A stretch of DNA of 64,000 nucleotides. It comes from Gyromitra esculenta (taxonomy: Eukaryota; Ascomycota; Pezizomycetes; Pezizales; Discinaceae). Below the pieces are notes generated by a model that saw only the letters and a list, made by a program, of their open reading frames with translations, searched no databases and was not told the origin of the DNA. The stretch covers positions 1,488,001 through 1,552,000 of the forward strand of contig JBCAML010000003.1 of NCBI GenBank assembly GCA_038503075.1, given 5' to 3'. Shown here piece by piece: positions 24,293 through 36,106 of the stretch (its first letter is position 1; the number at the start of each line of letters is the position of its first letter). The position numbers and the translations under genes were made by a program.

Positions 24293-25489
24293 ATGCTAAG
24301 ACCGAACCCAGCCCCTACGCCTCTCCAGCCATCACATGTACATAATGCACCGCCACCGCATATTCGCGAGATACACAAAAAGTACCAGAAGGCGTCTTTA
24401 GCTTCGCTGCTGTTGGATGAGTTCGTTCTGAATTTTGGCGCGGATGGGCTTTCGGATTATCACAAGAGCAGATTAAAAGCCACTGGGTGGATTTCCAGAA
24501 GGAGAGCTGAGAGGGTATTTAAAGATTTCGAAAGTGATATAGAGTCACAGGAAGATGAGGGGAGCGAAGAAGGGAGTTCGCTGAAGGATGATATCTTGAT
24601 ATATGAGCATTCTTCTGTTCCTGGTGACTACTTGGTCCACCCTAGGTGTAAATAACGAAAGAAAGTAGACTTACGAAAACCGTATCTCCAGGATTCCGGA
24701 TAATCCCTTCGCTCCTTCCTCCCATCACGCAGAAAACACTGCTTCGTCGTCTCCTGTTCCGGGACATTTCCAATCCGTGTCATAAGACAAATCTGAATTT
24801 ACACTATAAGCTACCCTATTATCTCCTTCGCCCTTCTCCTTCCGACTCTACTTCATTATCGCTCTTCGATATCCCTCAAAATACACTCCTCGAGCCACTG
24901 GACCCAGAAACCCACAAACCGCTATCAGTTGAAAAGGTGCTCGAGAAAAAGCTTCGTTGGATGACACTTGGCGGGCAATACGACTGGACGCGGAAAGAGT
25001 ACCCCGAAAAAACACCAGGAGAGGAGATCATATTCCCCCAAGATATCGCAAGACTAGTAACGGGCTTAGTGAGTTCATATCCTCACATCGTCACCCTTTC
25101 CTTTACATCTAATCTCACAACGAAAAAAGTTTCCCAAAACAATAACCCCCCAAGCTGCAATCTCAAATTTCTACTCCCCCGGTGACACGCTTTCCCCCCA
25201 CTGCGACTTCTCTGAATCATCTTCTGCAGCGCTCGTTAGCATTTCCATTGGCTGCGACGCGCTCTTTGTTATTGGTCTTGACGACTCATCTGAAGTTCTG
25301 GTCATGAGGGTGAGCTCGGGCGATGTAGTGGTGATGGATTCCAAGAGTAGATGGGCGTGGCATTCAGTGCCCAAGATCCTGAAGGGGAGTTGCCCCGAGT
25401 GGTTGGTAGATTGGCCATGGGAGGGTACAGGGGAGGGGTGGATGGGTGGGAAGAGGGTCAATTTGAATATTAGGCAGATGTGGGATTGA
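24293..25489 (+). CDS. AlkB homologue 1-type Fe(II)/2-oxoglutarate dioxygenase, three exons
   Basis: Exons 24293-24623, 24692-25072 and 25155-25489 join in frame to 348 aa. Intron 1 has donor GTGACT and acceptor CTCCAG. Intron 2 uses donor GTTCAT because the nearby stronger GTGAGT would break the frame; this border is the least certain. AlkB enzymes oxidatively remove alkyl groups from nucleic acids, and ALKBH1-type members act on DNA, mRNA or tRNA. Motifs seen are RWMTLGGQYDW (substrate lid region), SPGDTLSPHCD with iron ligands H253 and D255, third ligand H307 in WAWHSVPKIL, and the 2-oxoglutarate arginine motif RVNLNIR (R338-R344) near the C-terminus. The length fits fungal ALKBH1-like proteins. 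It lies head-to-head with the glycosyltransferase. The substrate here is not known. Confidence 0.9.
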
Positions 25490-26093
25490 AGCTGGTGTTG
25501 ATTGTGCTGTATCTGGGGGCTGAGTCATGGGTGTTTATTAGTTTTGTATGATTTTTGATATTGGGAATTAGTATTCTTGGTGGTCCGGTCCGATAGGTAG
25601 GTACGTTTTAGAAAAAGAGCTTCTGCAAGTCGCCTTTGATCTGAAAACTGCTGTTTTTGTGTTCTAAAAGGAGGGAGAGAAATAACGAAGTGAGTGAATG
25701 AGCGCTAGTAGAGGTTTGAGATAGGGCTTAAGTTGATTACCTGGTGACTTTAGGCTGTAGGCTTATGAGTATTTCTTGAGCTAAATGTAGTCACACCCTC
25801 ACTCAACGTTATGCTTCTCCAAGGACTCAACTTGATCAACCAGTCGACCGCTGTCTACCAAGATTTTATCACAGCGTGTGAGCGCATCCATCTCGAATTA
25901 TATCTTGGGCGAACGAAATAACCAAGCAAACATTTACGTAAGGTAGGATTTTATCTCCTTTGTGACTGTCTTTGATTCACAGTTTCGAATCCATCATACT
26001 CGATGCCTAAACGCTATCAAAATAAGTGATTGATAAGGAACGTTCATCTTTCTTAGGGCTGTAAAGGTTTCATAGTTTAGCAGACTGCAGATA
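25490..26093. other. Intergenic, no supported gene
   Basis: This is the 3' flank of the AlkB-like gene and the promoter side of the SET protein. I see no motif or repeat that I can support. Confidence 0.5.
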
Positions 26094-26780
26094 ATGAATT
26101 GGACCGACTGGACCGACTGCTGGGAACGCAAGCACACACATACAGCAGCCGGTTATGGTATTTTTGCACGCCAGGACATCCACCGCGGCCAGCCAATCTT
26201 CCGCGTGTGCCCAGAGCTTGAAGTTAATATCTACCCCATATATGCAGTTAACCACAGTTGCATGCCGAACATGTTTGCTCTCGAAGGCTGGGATCCGTGC
26301 ACGGGACACCGGGAACTCCGCTTCTATGCAATCAGGGAGATTGAAATGGGTGAAGAGCTTACTAGGTGCTACGCAGACGCTAAAGTATTACGGGAAGATA
26401 ATGTAGTTATGCGGAGATCTTTGATTCGCACTTTTTGGGAGTTTGAGTGTCTATGTCTCAAATGCCTTGGCCAGTGGCCCGGGGTTGAGTGGCGATGCTC
26501 CGAGCATTGGGTCATCGATTATCAGATGTCAGACAGTGAGTTATCAAAATATCTGAATGGATTGGTCCATATCTGGAAGGTTGAAGACGAACGCTTAAAG
26601 CTGCGGACGAGAGATAAGACTCGGATACTAGCTCAAAGGACCGTCTTTTCATTGCGAAGTTTCCGGGATGACGTGAAGGACGCAGCGCAGAGAATCAAGA
26701 GGCAAACGTCGGACTCACACTATAGGCTTAAACTTAGGAGTAAAATATTGCACGCTTATACCGGAGACGGAGCTTACTAG
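26094..26780 (+). CDS. Compact SET-domain protein (SMYD-like), inner part missing
   Basis: The open frame encodes 228 aa. It shows an N-terminal SET motif (AGYGIFARQDIHRGQPIF, about 20-37), the cofactor motif NHSCMPN (about 54-60), ELRFYAIREIEMGEELTRCYAD (about 74-95, with the conserved Tyr) and a cysteine-rich post-SET piece (FECLCLKC). Such proteins use S-adenosylmethionine to methylate lysines, or in many fungal members have unknown targets. In typical fungal relatives roughly 80-100 residues separate GIFA...GxxIF from NHSC; here there are only about 16. The SET-I insert is therefore absent, either truly lost or removed by a missed exon. Activity is doubtful. The start is the first Met upstream of the motif. 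Confidence 0.7.
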   Translation: MNWTDWTDCWERKHTHTAAGYGIFARQDIHRGQPIFRVCPELEVNIYPIYAVNHSCMPNMFALEGWDPCTGHRELRFYAIREIEMGEELTRCYADAKVLREDNVVMRRSLIRTFWEFECLCLKCLGQWPGVEWRCSEHWVIDYQMSDSELSKYLNGLVHIWKVEDERLKLRTRDKTRILAQRTVFSLRSFRDDVKDAAQRIKRQTSDSHYRLKLRSKILHAYTGDGAY

Positions 26781-27114
26781 AGGATTCAGCATCAGATGAC
26801 TGGTTGTTTGGAAAAGATCATTGCTGAGAAAAGCTATGGGGTTGGGATAGTTTTAGTTAGAACGTTGGTACTGTATCTCTTGTGGATTGATAAACTTGTA
26901 AACGCCTTAAGACTATTTTTTATTATCAAACACTTTCTAGTTCTCATTCTACCACGAAGCCCATAAAAAAAACCCCTAAGCTAGCCTGCCTTAAGAAAAT
27001 GTACGATAATTACAATAAATACCCAATAAACCCTTATATAAATAACCTCTATCTATGGAGCACAACAAATTTAATCTTACAGGTATTTACAGTCTAGTTT
27101 CGACAATTGTTTGC
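26781..27114. other. Convergent 3' intergenic region
   Basis: A/T-rich 3' flank of the SET gene and of the small membrane protein gene on the other strand. I see nothing else. Confidence 0.5.
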
Positions 27115-27652
27115 TTAGGCTATTACAATGCGATAAATAATGATCGGTATGCCGATGATGATAAAACAAACCACGAAACTGACGACAAGATTTGGAGTGT
27201 ATTTGCCGGAGTGAGGTAATGCTGGCCTGACTTGTTCTTCATCGTAGCGCGGCGCATTCGTGTTGTTTGGCTGCGGATTATACATGTTTGTGGGATCGCC
27301 TCCATGGTTGAAGTGACCACGATGGGACCGAGGTGGCGATTGAGGTAACCAGTTTGTTGGTGGTCGTGATGGTTGTAGAAGGTGATGTCTCGCTGTATAG
27401 AAATTTCCAATGAGATAAATCATTATAACTGAGACCTAGATTTTACATACCCTCTTCATAAGGAGGTGGGCTTTCGATAGTCACTGTGTTGAATGAATTA
27501 TCATGATGAGACATCTGATGCGAGCAGATCTGGCACAGAAGAGCCTCAAGATCACTAGTGACGCGAATGTCGATTATACACTGGCCAGCAACGCAGAGAC
27601 ATCGTGCGCCAAAGGTTGTGACGTTGCAGTGTCCTTTCGTAAGGTTAAACAT
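27115..27652 (-). CDS. Small Cys-rich, proline-rich, tail-anchored membrane protein
   Basis: Exons 27652-27451 and 27392-27115 join across a 58-nt intron (donor GTATGT, acceptor ATACAG) and give about 159 aa. I do not recognise the family. The N-terminal third has six cysteines (CNVTTFGARCLCVAGQC and LLCQIC), possibly a zinc or disulfide module. The middle is Pro/Asn/His-rich with SPPPYEE, a PPxY-type sequence that could bind WW domains, and the last about 25 residues (NLVVSFVVCFIIIGIPIIIY) form one membrane span ending at the C-terminus. Tail-anchored proteins with PPxY motifs often act as adaptors for Nedd4/Rsp5 ubiquitin ligases; this is only a hypothesis. The start is uncertain, since an upstream exon could exist. 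Confidence 0.55.
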
Positions 27653-28508
27653 CTATTGGGCTTTGATGAAAGATGGGAATATTAGAAAAAAAGACTGAAG
27701 GGTGATATTTTGTGTGAAGAAGGTAACTCTTCGTCTCTTAACTTATCTTACAAATAGAAGGTGACGAGCTATATACGTACAGTATATTTATTGAGGTTCC
27801 GATCATCTGGTGACCAGAAACAAGCCAGCCTCTTTTCGACCGGGCGACCATTCACTACTTTCATAAGCCTGGAGCTATAATATATTGATAGCGGAAATGC
27901 GCATAAAGATAGAATTACAAGGCCTTGAAAGGCAGACTGTCGGAGGTGATCATAGACATAGCGACATAGCCACAAGGCAGGGTGTTTGAGCAGTAACACA
28001 GTGCCTTTGTGTTACATAATTGCTACCAATGGTTATGCAACACCACCATATATCCCAGAGAGTTCATAAGTTTGGACTTGATCAAAGCCACAAACAGTGA
28101 TGAGCACTATTAAACACCATAGCCGTAAGGGCCACTGCTGAGACTTCTATCTGTGAACCCGGGAATGGGGTTGATGGATGGGCCCCGCTTGTGCGTGACG
28201 TTTTCTTTGCTCGGCTACTTACGTCTTGTTTTCTTTATTTTCCCTCTTGATGAAGGGCCAACACGTCTATAAAACGAGTCTAGTAGGTTGGGGGAACTGC
28301 GGTCGGATTGAGGAATGTATATGGCTCTCCTTGGTGACGTCTAATCACATGGCTTCACTCGTTAAACGTTGACTTTATTATGCAACCCGTAAGATCGGAA
28401 TCGACCAAGAGCGTGAGAACCAAAAAAATAAAGCATCTACCCCAAACACTCGAACTAAAACAACACCAATAACAAAATCACATGGATAAGGTAACTATTA
28501 CTCTATGC
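27653..28508. other. Intergenic, no supported gene
   Basis: This stretch holds the promoter side of the small membrane protein and the 3' flank of the acidic membrane protein. A 76-codon frame at 27769-27999 on the minus strand (SAFQGLVILSLCAFPLSIYY) is hydrophobic but unsupported. Confidence 0.45.
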
Positions 28509-30610
28509 CTATGCCCTCCTCCCCCTTCTGGGACGCAGCCTGTGCCCTCTTCGCCCCAAAACAAAAAATCCTAGCAGAACAAGCCCTAAGCTTTTCGAAC
28601 TCTTCACTCCGCCTTCTATCATATCAATTTCACCCGCTTCCGTAATTACTCGTACTGATTTCATCGGCGCTGTTTGCTCAAGTATTGCAACTGGCACAGA
28701 AGGAGGAGCTGGACCCCAAATCTCATGTCCATTGATTCTGGCTCTGACAGCCGTTTGATTCCCATCCTGGGTCTCGCGCCCATTGATTGTGGTTCTGGCA
28801 ATTGTTTGATTCCCATTCCAACTCTTGCGTTCATCGATTTTGTCCCCAACAACTGTCTGGTTCCTATCCCAGCTCTTGCGTTCGTCGGTTCTGTCTCCTG
28901 TTTGGTTCCCATCCCAAATCCCAGACCGCTCCTTCGCCCAGTCGATACCAAGATCCATGCTCCAGTTAAACGCCTCTACTACCTGTACTATAATCTCATA
29001 GTCTGTCCCACTCATTGCCTCTCTGAGCGGTTCCTCGACAACATTTGCGAAGTGTATCAGAGTCCCCACTTCAGCAATTATTGTTATCAGTCTCTGGAAC
29101 AAGTCCATCGCTTTCATAATTACTAGCCATGCTATAATTGCATATCTTCTCAAAATTGGCAAGAGTCTTGCGATGGCCCTAATCAAGGTGCTAAATCGGA
29201 ATTTCAGGATTACCGCCCAATAATGAGTCATCAAACTGGCTAACAAAACGAAGAAAATCTCCTGGAATCGGATACTATGATTAATGGGAGGATTTTTCGC
29301 CCCAAAGGTATTGTTTTTGCCGAGGATGGAATGCGAAAAGGCGGGGTGCTCGAGTGGCCCTTCAACTTGTCTATTTAGCTTGGACATTCGAAAGCCCATG
29401 AAAAATCCTGACCCCAAGGTGAAGAAGAATATGCTCAGAAGAAGAAGCCAGTGGGTGAGGGACCAGTCGCTACTACTAGGCAGAACTGTACTGTCTTGAA
29501 TTTCCATTATATTGTCATCAGCGATTCTGACGCCGTTGGTGGATTGTGGTACAATTGTCTCAGATAATTGCAGCGCGACTCTTGAGACTTCAATCCCCAT
29601 CAATGCTCTGATCCCCGGCTGCACTTCGCCCGTGGGGGCCACATCGACGCTCACACTTATGATGTCTCCTGAAATATCCTCGGGATCAAGAGAAATATCG
29701 CCTGTTTCAGTGTCTGCCGTGTCGTTTTTTGCTTCTGTGGTACTGTTTCCTCCAAGAGCTTTATCTGGAATGAGGTTTGCGGGATTGATATCTCGCTCTA
29801 CACTCACAGCTGGGGGCGCCCAAAAGCTTGCAGCAATAGCGGCCAAGTCGAGGTTCTCGAGAGGGGCCTCTGGTCTGGTAACTCTAACCAGACCTGCGGT
29901 TGTATATTCATAATCGCTTCGAGAGAATAGTTGTGAGTTCATAAGGCAGCTAGGGATCTGACTTCCATCACCTGTCTCTTGCATTTCCTCTTTCACTTGG
30001 GTTTCCTCCTCGTGTTCTTCCTCCCCTTGGGTGATAATATCCCCGCCGTGACCCTGAGATTCCTCCTCGTGTTTTCCCTCTCCTTGGGTGATAATTTCTC
30101 CATTGGGATTTTGGGCTTCTTGAATATAGGTCTCCTGTTGAGCTTGGCACTTCTGTTGTGTCCCTTCTTCGTCGCTTGATTTTTCCCTATCCTGACCTTG
30201 TTCTTTATTAACTTGGATCAATTCTTCGCTTGCGTCTGTTTGATGGAGGCTAGTTTCGCTGATGGTGCAAACATCCTCTTCTCTCAATCCCTCGTCTTCC
30301 TCGTTGTTGGTATCATTTCCTTCAACCTCTTTTTCGTTATCGGTATTGTTTTCTTTACTCCCCTCTTCCTTGCTAGTTTCCATCTCCTTAACTTCCATTT
30401 CGTTATCAGGGTCATTTTCTTTATTCCCCTCGTTGTCGTTGGTACAATTCTCTTCAACCCACTTCTCGTTGTCGACGCCATTTTTTTCACTCCCTTCTCT
30501 TTCATCGGTATCGTTTTTTTCACTTCCTTGTTCTTCTTTTCCGTCTCCTTCATCACCTATTTCCTTTCTATCTTCTTCTGCTTTATCGTCACCGTCACCG
30601 TCACCGTCAC

Positions 30611-30641
<31 letters not shown>

Positions 30642-31139
30642 TTCACCTTCTTCAGTATTGTTTTCTTCACCCTCCCCTTCGGCTTCGAACCCCTCTCTTG
30701 CATCTTCATCTCCTCCCTCTCCTCCATCCCCTTCCGCTTGAGCATTCCCTCTCTCGTTTAATTGCGGGGCTTTGTGTTTTTCTATATCTCGTTCTTGTTT
30801 TTCCACGTCAACTTTTTGTTGTGGTTGTTGAAAGTTCGTTTCTCCTCCCTTTTCTGAACATCCAGGTTTCTCTCCGTACTCGGAGCTCTCATTCTTCTCC
30901 TCATCCTCTTTTTTCTCCTCAGTCAAAGGGAATGGGGCTGTTCTAGACATAATTGAGCATATTATCTGCTCAGGGGTTGCCCCAGCCTGCAACGCTCTAC
31001 GAATCGAACCTGGAGGGAGGTTAGATAGAAAAGATCTCTCCTCATCCTTACAACGTTTGACCGTAATCGGCATAGTATCGCCCACGGCAGTCTGTGAAAG
31101 TTCTGTAGTAAATTTAGAACATGCAAGGTCTGATTTCAT
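28509..31139 (-). CDS. Large acidic low-complexity membrane protein with NQT repeats
   Basis: The single open frame has 876 codons. I do not recognise the family. Residues 1-70 are ordinary sequence (ERSFLSNLPPGSIRRALQAGATPEQIICSIM). Residues about 75-400 are almost all Glu/Asp/Lys/Asn/Gln, including a pure Asp run and DG repeats, and are probably disordered. Near residue 560 comes one strong membrane segment (LTHWLLLLSIFFFTLGSGFFMG). Near 620-700 there are further hydrophobic stretches (FFVLLASLMTHYWAVIL, YAIIAWLVIM). Near the C-terminus four diverged units centred on WDGNQT or GNQT each carry an N-x-T glycosylation sequon. The tail has another hydrophobic patch and a basic end (GRRGHRLRPRRGRR). 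Part of the low-complexity coding is a triplet/hexanucleotide microsatellite. The uninterrupted length of the frame argues that it is real, but hidden introns are possible. Confidence 0.6.
30586..30642. repeat. Coding microsatellite (GTCACC and CAT repeats)
   Basis: About four GTCACC units followed by about eleven CAT units on the + strand. On the minus strand they encode the Asp-Gly and poly-Asp tract of the acidic membrane protein. Length changes here would stay in frame. Confidence 0.9.
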
Positions 31140-34100
31140 AGCTGCGGCGAATTTCCGTGGTCTAGGAGTGGCGATACTAGATAAATAACCGGAATTGTGA
31201 ATAACTTTGATATTTTGGGGGATTATCTGAGTAGATGTAGGTTCATACTTTCGGGCTATAGGGACAGAAGCAAAAATTGGACTATGACTGACTGGGATCT
31301 TTTTTTTATATTAGTTTCCGATTCAGGAGTATCGTTCGCACACATGCACTTACAGGGATTTTGGTGGTTTGGGTTGGAGTCCTAAGGCTCGCTACAGAAG
31401 AGATTTTCTGAAAGGTAGTATTTGACTCATCGGGTTTTGTTTGTGACTGAACTTCCATGTTTTTGAGATCAAATGTTTTTGGTGTAAGTGCTGATCCTGG
31501 AGAAGGAATAGATTGTCGTGAAACGTCAGTCATCATAGAAGAATGATGATCTCTGAGTAGGAACGGGTTATTGCAAAATGCTAGTAGTCGTGGAGGGGTA
31601 ATAGTCTTGCAGCAAAAGAATATTTTTGAGAACCTTTGGTTTCTTGTGGAGGAGTGAAGAAATTTCCGTGTGAAGGAAGAAGAGTTGACGGCTGCAAGGA
31701 AGAAGAAAGTGTACGTACAAGATTACTGGAAGGATGAAAGTACGAGGATGAAGGGAATTGTTTGCTGCGAGAAAACTGTGAGTTGAAAATAATTGAAAGG
31801 AAACAAACAGATTTGGAAATTTTGAATCTAGATATCTCGCGGGCGATATGGCTGGGCACCATTCTATCTATATCCTTGCATAATAGAATAGAGCGCTAGC
31901 CACTCCACATTCAATTGGATTCTGTCGTTAAGCGGTGAACACAAGCCCGCACTCTTTGCTCTACGCGTGCTCTGGTATGAATATTTCACACATCTACAAA
32001 TACATGTAGGTGAAGAAAAATAATCTCTTCCAAGATTGATCACTATTGCGAGGGTTGAGAGTAGTGGGTTATAATCACCCTGGACTTTTTGTCGGTTTAC
32101 GATAGGGCTAATTCAGAAAAATCCTCTTAAGATTAGGAGCCGCAATATGAACCCTTTGCAGCCGGCGTACAACATGTGAGGATAGAAATAGATCTACATC
32201 CAGTAGCACATGCTCTTTCCTATCGTAATTACGACTTGTTGGGCAAAACTTCAATTCCTAGCGAGAAACTACATGTATATCTAAATCTTGAATTTTAAAG
32301 GGGAAAGTGAAGCACAGCTAACCAAGGCCTGAAGAGAAGTCGAGTAGAAGAGTTCCATAGCTGCATGTCGCCATTAACTGTTTATTATTTCGAATATGTA
32401 CTCTACGTTCCATACTAATCTTAAGATGAGGGGCGGGCATTGTCTTGGATCAGACCCAATTAGGTTTAGCCTGTTTATGTGGATTTACTTCACAGAGCTA
32501 CTTTGTGAGCGGACGTATGCATAGAAGCACGTGATCTGGGTAATATATGATTTTATTTGGCTACAATATGCTATCGAGTTGAGAATTTTGTGATTCTTGG
32601 TGATGGCGGAGCTACTAAGATAGCGGTTTTCCCGTTGTTGCTCTTACACAATTTCTAAAACAACGTTCACGAGCATACAGGTGGCAGAGCGGGGGGTGGA
32701 CTGGAGTAAGCTACCAGTACATCAGTAGAGTATCGCTATGCTAACCATATATGAAGCCAAACTAAGGTAAACTAATCAAACAATCAAGTTCAGTGTTGTT
32801 AGCTATTTAAATACGATCAGATGTATTCTGCCAGTAGTATAACAGAAGCCTTGCCACACGTAATTTTTACGGCAATTTATTTAAGTAGAGTCGCTCCTGA
32901 GTGTATGACGAAACTGGGGGTGTGACGAATTTCCTAAGAAGTCAAAAATTAAAATCAATAAGATCAAAGTTCTTCCCTTTCCGAACCATCAGGATAATTA
33001 TATTTACCCTCCATAGACACTACCAACTTTTTCGTATTTTTTTCTTCGCGTTCCGTTGATTTTGGGTGAGATTCGTCACACCTCCAGTTTCGTCATACAC
33101 CCAGGAACGACTCTAGCGAACCCCTTCGTTTTTCGACTCATGTCCCTGCATGATGACGCAAGACCGAGATCTTCCCGTGCTCAAGCTTCTTAATTTGCCT
33201 TACCAACTTATGCTTGACAGTGATTGCAACGCAACCACTCGCTGCAAGAACAGACCCTGAGTTACATGGATAGATGGCATGGTAGGGTTTGAACTCTTGG
33301 ATCCGTTCTTGATCACCCAGATGTTTTCATCTCATCTCGGTCGATGTGGACTACAGAGTAGTTATTCCTCGATGTGCTCCGCCATCGAGTTGAAATTTTA
33401 AGCATCCTGTGCGATGCTAGCTTAAACTTTATACAGGCTGGTGGCGTGGATTCTGACGGAGCGGTTGTCTGTATGTGTTCTATGTATTAAGATCTTTCAC
33501 CAAGAAGATCAGAAGGCTTCTTCTAACCGCAGACTAAAGCGGGACAGACTGGGGGATGATCTGGTTTGGCCGGGGAGTTCGCTTCGGAAAATACTTTACC
33601 CGTCAACAGTGTCCAACCACAAATGCCAGATCGACTCATGGTTGTCTTGCTTGCGGCTATTACTCGTCCGTAAGCCGTATTTACGGTGCCACCCGGATCC
33701 AAGATACAGAACGACTAATACTGATTCGTTGATCCTACACACATATTTCCTTTTTCCAAGCACAATATTCATATTGCTTAGATATCAGGCAAGAGAAGAC
33801 GTTGCTTTATGCTCCTCTTATCGCCATGGGAGCCGCGTGCGGTGTCTCGGATAGGTAAGCCTGGAAGCTTTCGGGTAGAAGCTTTCGCTTACACACAGGA
33901 TTACAGGGGTTCCGGTTCTCCGGCAAACTGTTCTCGTTTGTGGGGAAATCTCGGAACGTGTCCTGCTTTCTCCCATTTTAGTAATTCATTCGTCATTTAA
34001 TGGCTCGGGGAATAGAGGTCAATTCCTGCTTACTCCCGGGTATTTCGATTGAAAGGAAGATATATACCACGAGCCTTTTACTGATTAATGTTGAGGCAAG

Positions 34101-34181
34101 AAAAAAAGGTTCTAGTTTACATCGAATCATCGTTTATTTATTTTTTTCCAACCACTAACGTCACAGTTACAGTCCGATAAG
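31140..34181. other. Intergenic with one MITE
   Basis: About 3 kb between divergently transcribed genes. It holds the TA-flanked inverted-repeat element 32886-33115 and TACATGTA palindromes at 32001 and 32270. Open frames of 60-137 codons show no domains. I see nothing else. Confidence 0.55.
32886..33115. mobile_element. MITE with about 45-bp inverted ends and TA flanks
   Basis: The ends (TA-GAGTCGCTCCTGAGTG... and ...CACCCAGGAACGACTC-TA) are reverse complements over about 45 nt with about four mismatches, nearly all transitions. The total is 230 nt with a non-coding interior. A TA at both borders fits Tc1/mariner-type insertion. It carries no transposase, so it would need one from elsewhere. 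Confidence 0.8.
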
Positions 34182-35905
34182 ATGAGAGCGTCACGAAACA
34201 TGACTCACGCGTCGGGCCCTGAAAAGACAGGCGAGCCAGTCAGCTTGGTATCTAGCAATGATAAATCGAGTGGAGACCAGATAGAGTCCGAAAAATCGTT
34301 ACCACTCAATGCACTAGAAGACAAACCTAGTGATGTGTCTCAAGAAGAACATGGCGAAGGACATGAAAACTCGTCTTCGGCAGGTGGAGAGGAATTTCAA
34401 GTGAAATGGGATGGCCCAAACGATCCTGGATGCCCTAAGAGTATGAGCAAGGTGAAGAAATGGATGTGCACATGGGTCGTAAGTTTAGGTAGCCTATGCG
34501 TGTATGCACATCTTCATGCTCTTTTGGTACGAAATATGCTAATAGCAATGAGTACCACAGAACCTGTACTTCATCAATATACACATCTACCTACCACCAA
34601 GTGACCGCTGATATGCATGTCTCGCAGATCGTCGCGATATTGGGTCTATCATTGTTTGTCGGCGGCCTTGGGATTGGGCCAATGTTCTTAGGGCCAATGT
34701 CTGAGTTCTTTGGCAGACGACCCATCTACTTGACGTCTTTCACTTTGTTCACGCTATTCCTTCTACCTTGTGCATTGGCACCAAATATTGCGGTTATGCT
34801 TGTCTTTCGATTCCTGGGGGGCATGGCGGGTTCAGCGTTCTTGTCTGTTGCAGGAGGAACAGTCGGAGATATGTTTTCGGGTCCAGAGCTCAGCGCGCCG
34901 ATGATGATCTATACAGCATCACCATTTGTAAGACATAATATATTCATCCTTTTCAATAAACCATTGCTAACTTCCTCCAAGATTGGTCCTAGTTTAGGAC
35001 CACTAATAGGTGGTTTCATTAACCAAAACACATCCTGGCGATGGACATTTTGGGTCCTTGTAATCTGGTCAAGTGCCATGCTCGCTTGCCTCTACTTCTT
35101 CGTCCCCGAAACCTACCATCCAGTACTCCTCCGTCAGCGTGCTATTGCACTTCGTGAACAAACCGGGGACACTCGCTACAGAGCACCCATCGAGAAGCTT
35201 GATCGATCAATCACACGGACTGTCCTCTACTCCTGCACACGTCCGTTCGAGCTTCTTATTTTTGAACCGATGGTGTCTCTTCTCTGCACCTTCACCGCAA
35301 TTCTACTCGGCGTACTATACCTCTTCTTTCAAGCTTTCCCTCTTGTTTTCTCTCACATCTATCATTTCAATCTCCAAATGGTTGGATGCACTTTTCTCGG
35401 CCTCCTCGTTGGCATGGTTAGCGGCACCCTAACCGATCCCCTTTGGGCCCGCAACTACCGACGTCTCGTTGCCAACAATAACGGTATCTCCGAGCCCGAA
35501 TTCCGGCTCCCCCCCGCCATAGCTGGTGCTGTCCTCGTCCCAATCGGACTATTCTGGTTTGCCTGGACCACCTTCCCAAGCGTGCACTGGATCGTACCCA
35601 TTATCGCGAGCGTGTTTTTTGGTATGGGTACGCTGCTAGTATTCTCGGGCGTGTTTACTTTCTTGGTTGATGCGTACCCGGTGTATGCAGCATCTGCGCT
35701 CGCGGCAAACTCGTTTGTGAGGAGTAGTTTCGCAGCGGGGTTCCCATTGTTCTCGACGATACTGTATGCAAGGCTCGGATATCAGTGGGCAAGCACATTA
35801 TTAGCGTTCCTTACGATTTTGATGGCGCCATTTCCAGTATTGTTTTTTATTTATGGAAAGAGGTTGAGGAAACACAGCAGATTTGCAACCGTGCGAACTC
35901 GGTAG
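34182..35905 (+). CDS. MFS drug:H+ antiporter (DHA1 type), three exons
   Basis: Exons 34182-34501, 34561-34927 and 34982-35905 join in frame to 536 aa. The introns are 59 and 54 nt (donors GTATGC and GTAAGA). A hydrophilic N-terminus of about 90 aa ends in VKWDGPNDPGCPKSMSKVKKW, typical of fungal Flr1/Caf5-like transporters. About twelve membrane segments follow. Motif A is GPMSEFFGRRPIY, and the antiporter motif C region reads IGPSLGPLIGGFI across intron 2. Such transporters expel toxic compounds, fungicides or polyamines at the plasma membrane; the substrate is unknown here. The first start (34182) is used; an in-frame Met at 34200 is also possible. The gene lies just upstream of the transposon stack, which begins 186 nt after its stop, so its 3' end may be affected. 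Confidence 0.88.
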
Positions 35906-36090
35906 AGGGTGTATAAAGATGGGAAATCTGGAGTGGTAGAATTTTTTTTAAAGCACAGTATAGCGTTTTTTAAGCGGCACTTTCTAAGTTCAGGCAAAAC
36001 TGCATGTACATGTATATAGATTACTTTCCTTTTCACTTTTAAAAACTAATTGAACGAGTATTTTAGCGATTGATGAATACATGCGCACGT

Positions 36091-36106
36091 ATCTAATACG
36101 ATGTAT
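36091..36106. repeat. LINE target-site duplication, left copy
   Basis: ATCTAATACGATGTAT occurs here, directly beside a run of T, and again at 54695-54710. These are the two borders of the LINE insertion and all that is nested in it. Confidence 0.95.

Noticed and set aside
30198..30761. 187-codon hydrophobic frame on the + strand
   Set aside because: Mirror of the acidic low-complexity region of the minus-strand membrane protein; an artefact of codon asymmetry.
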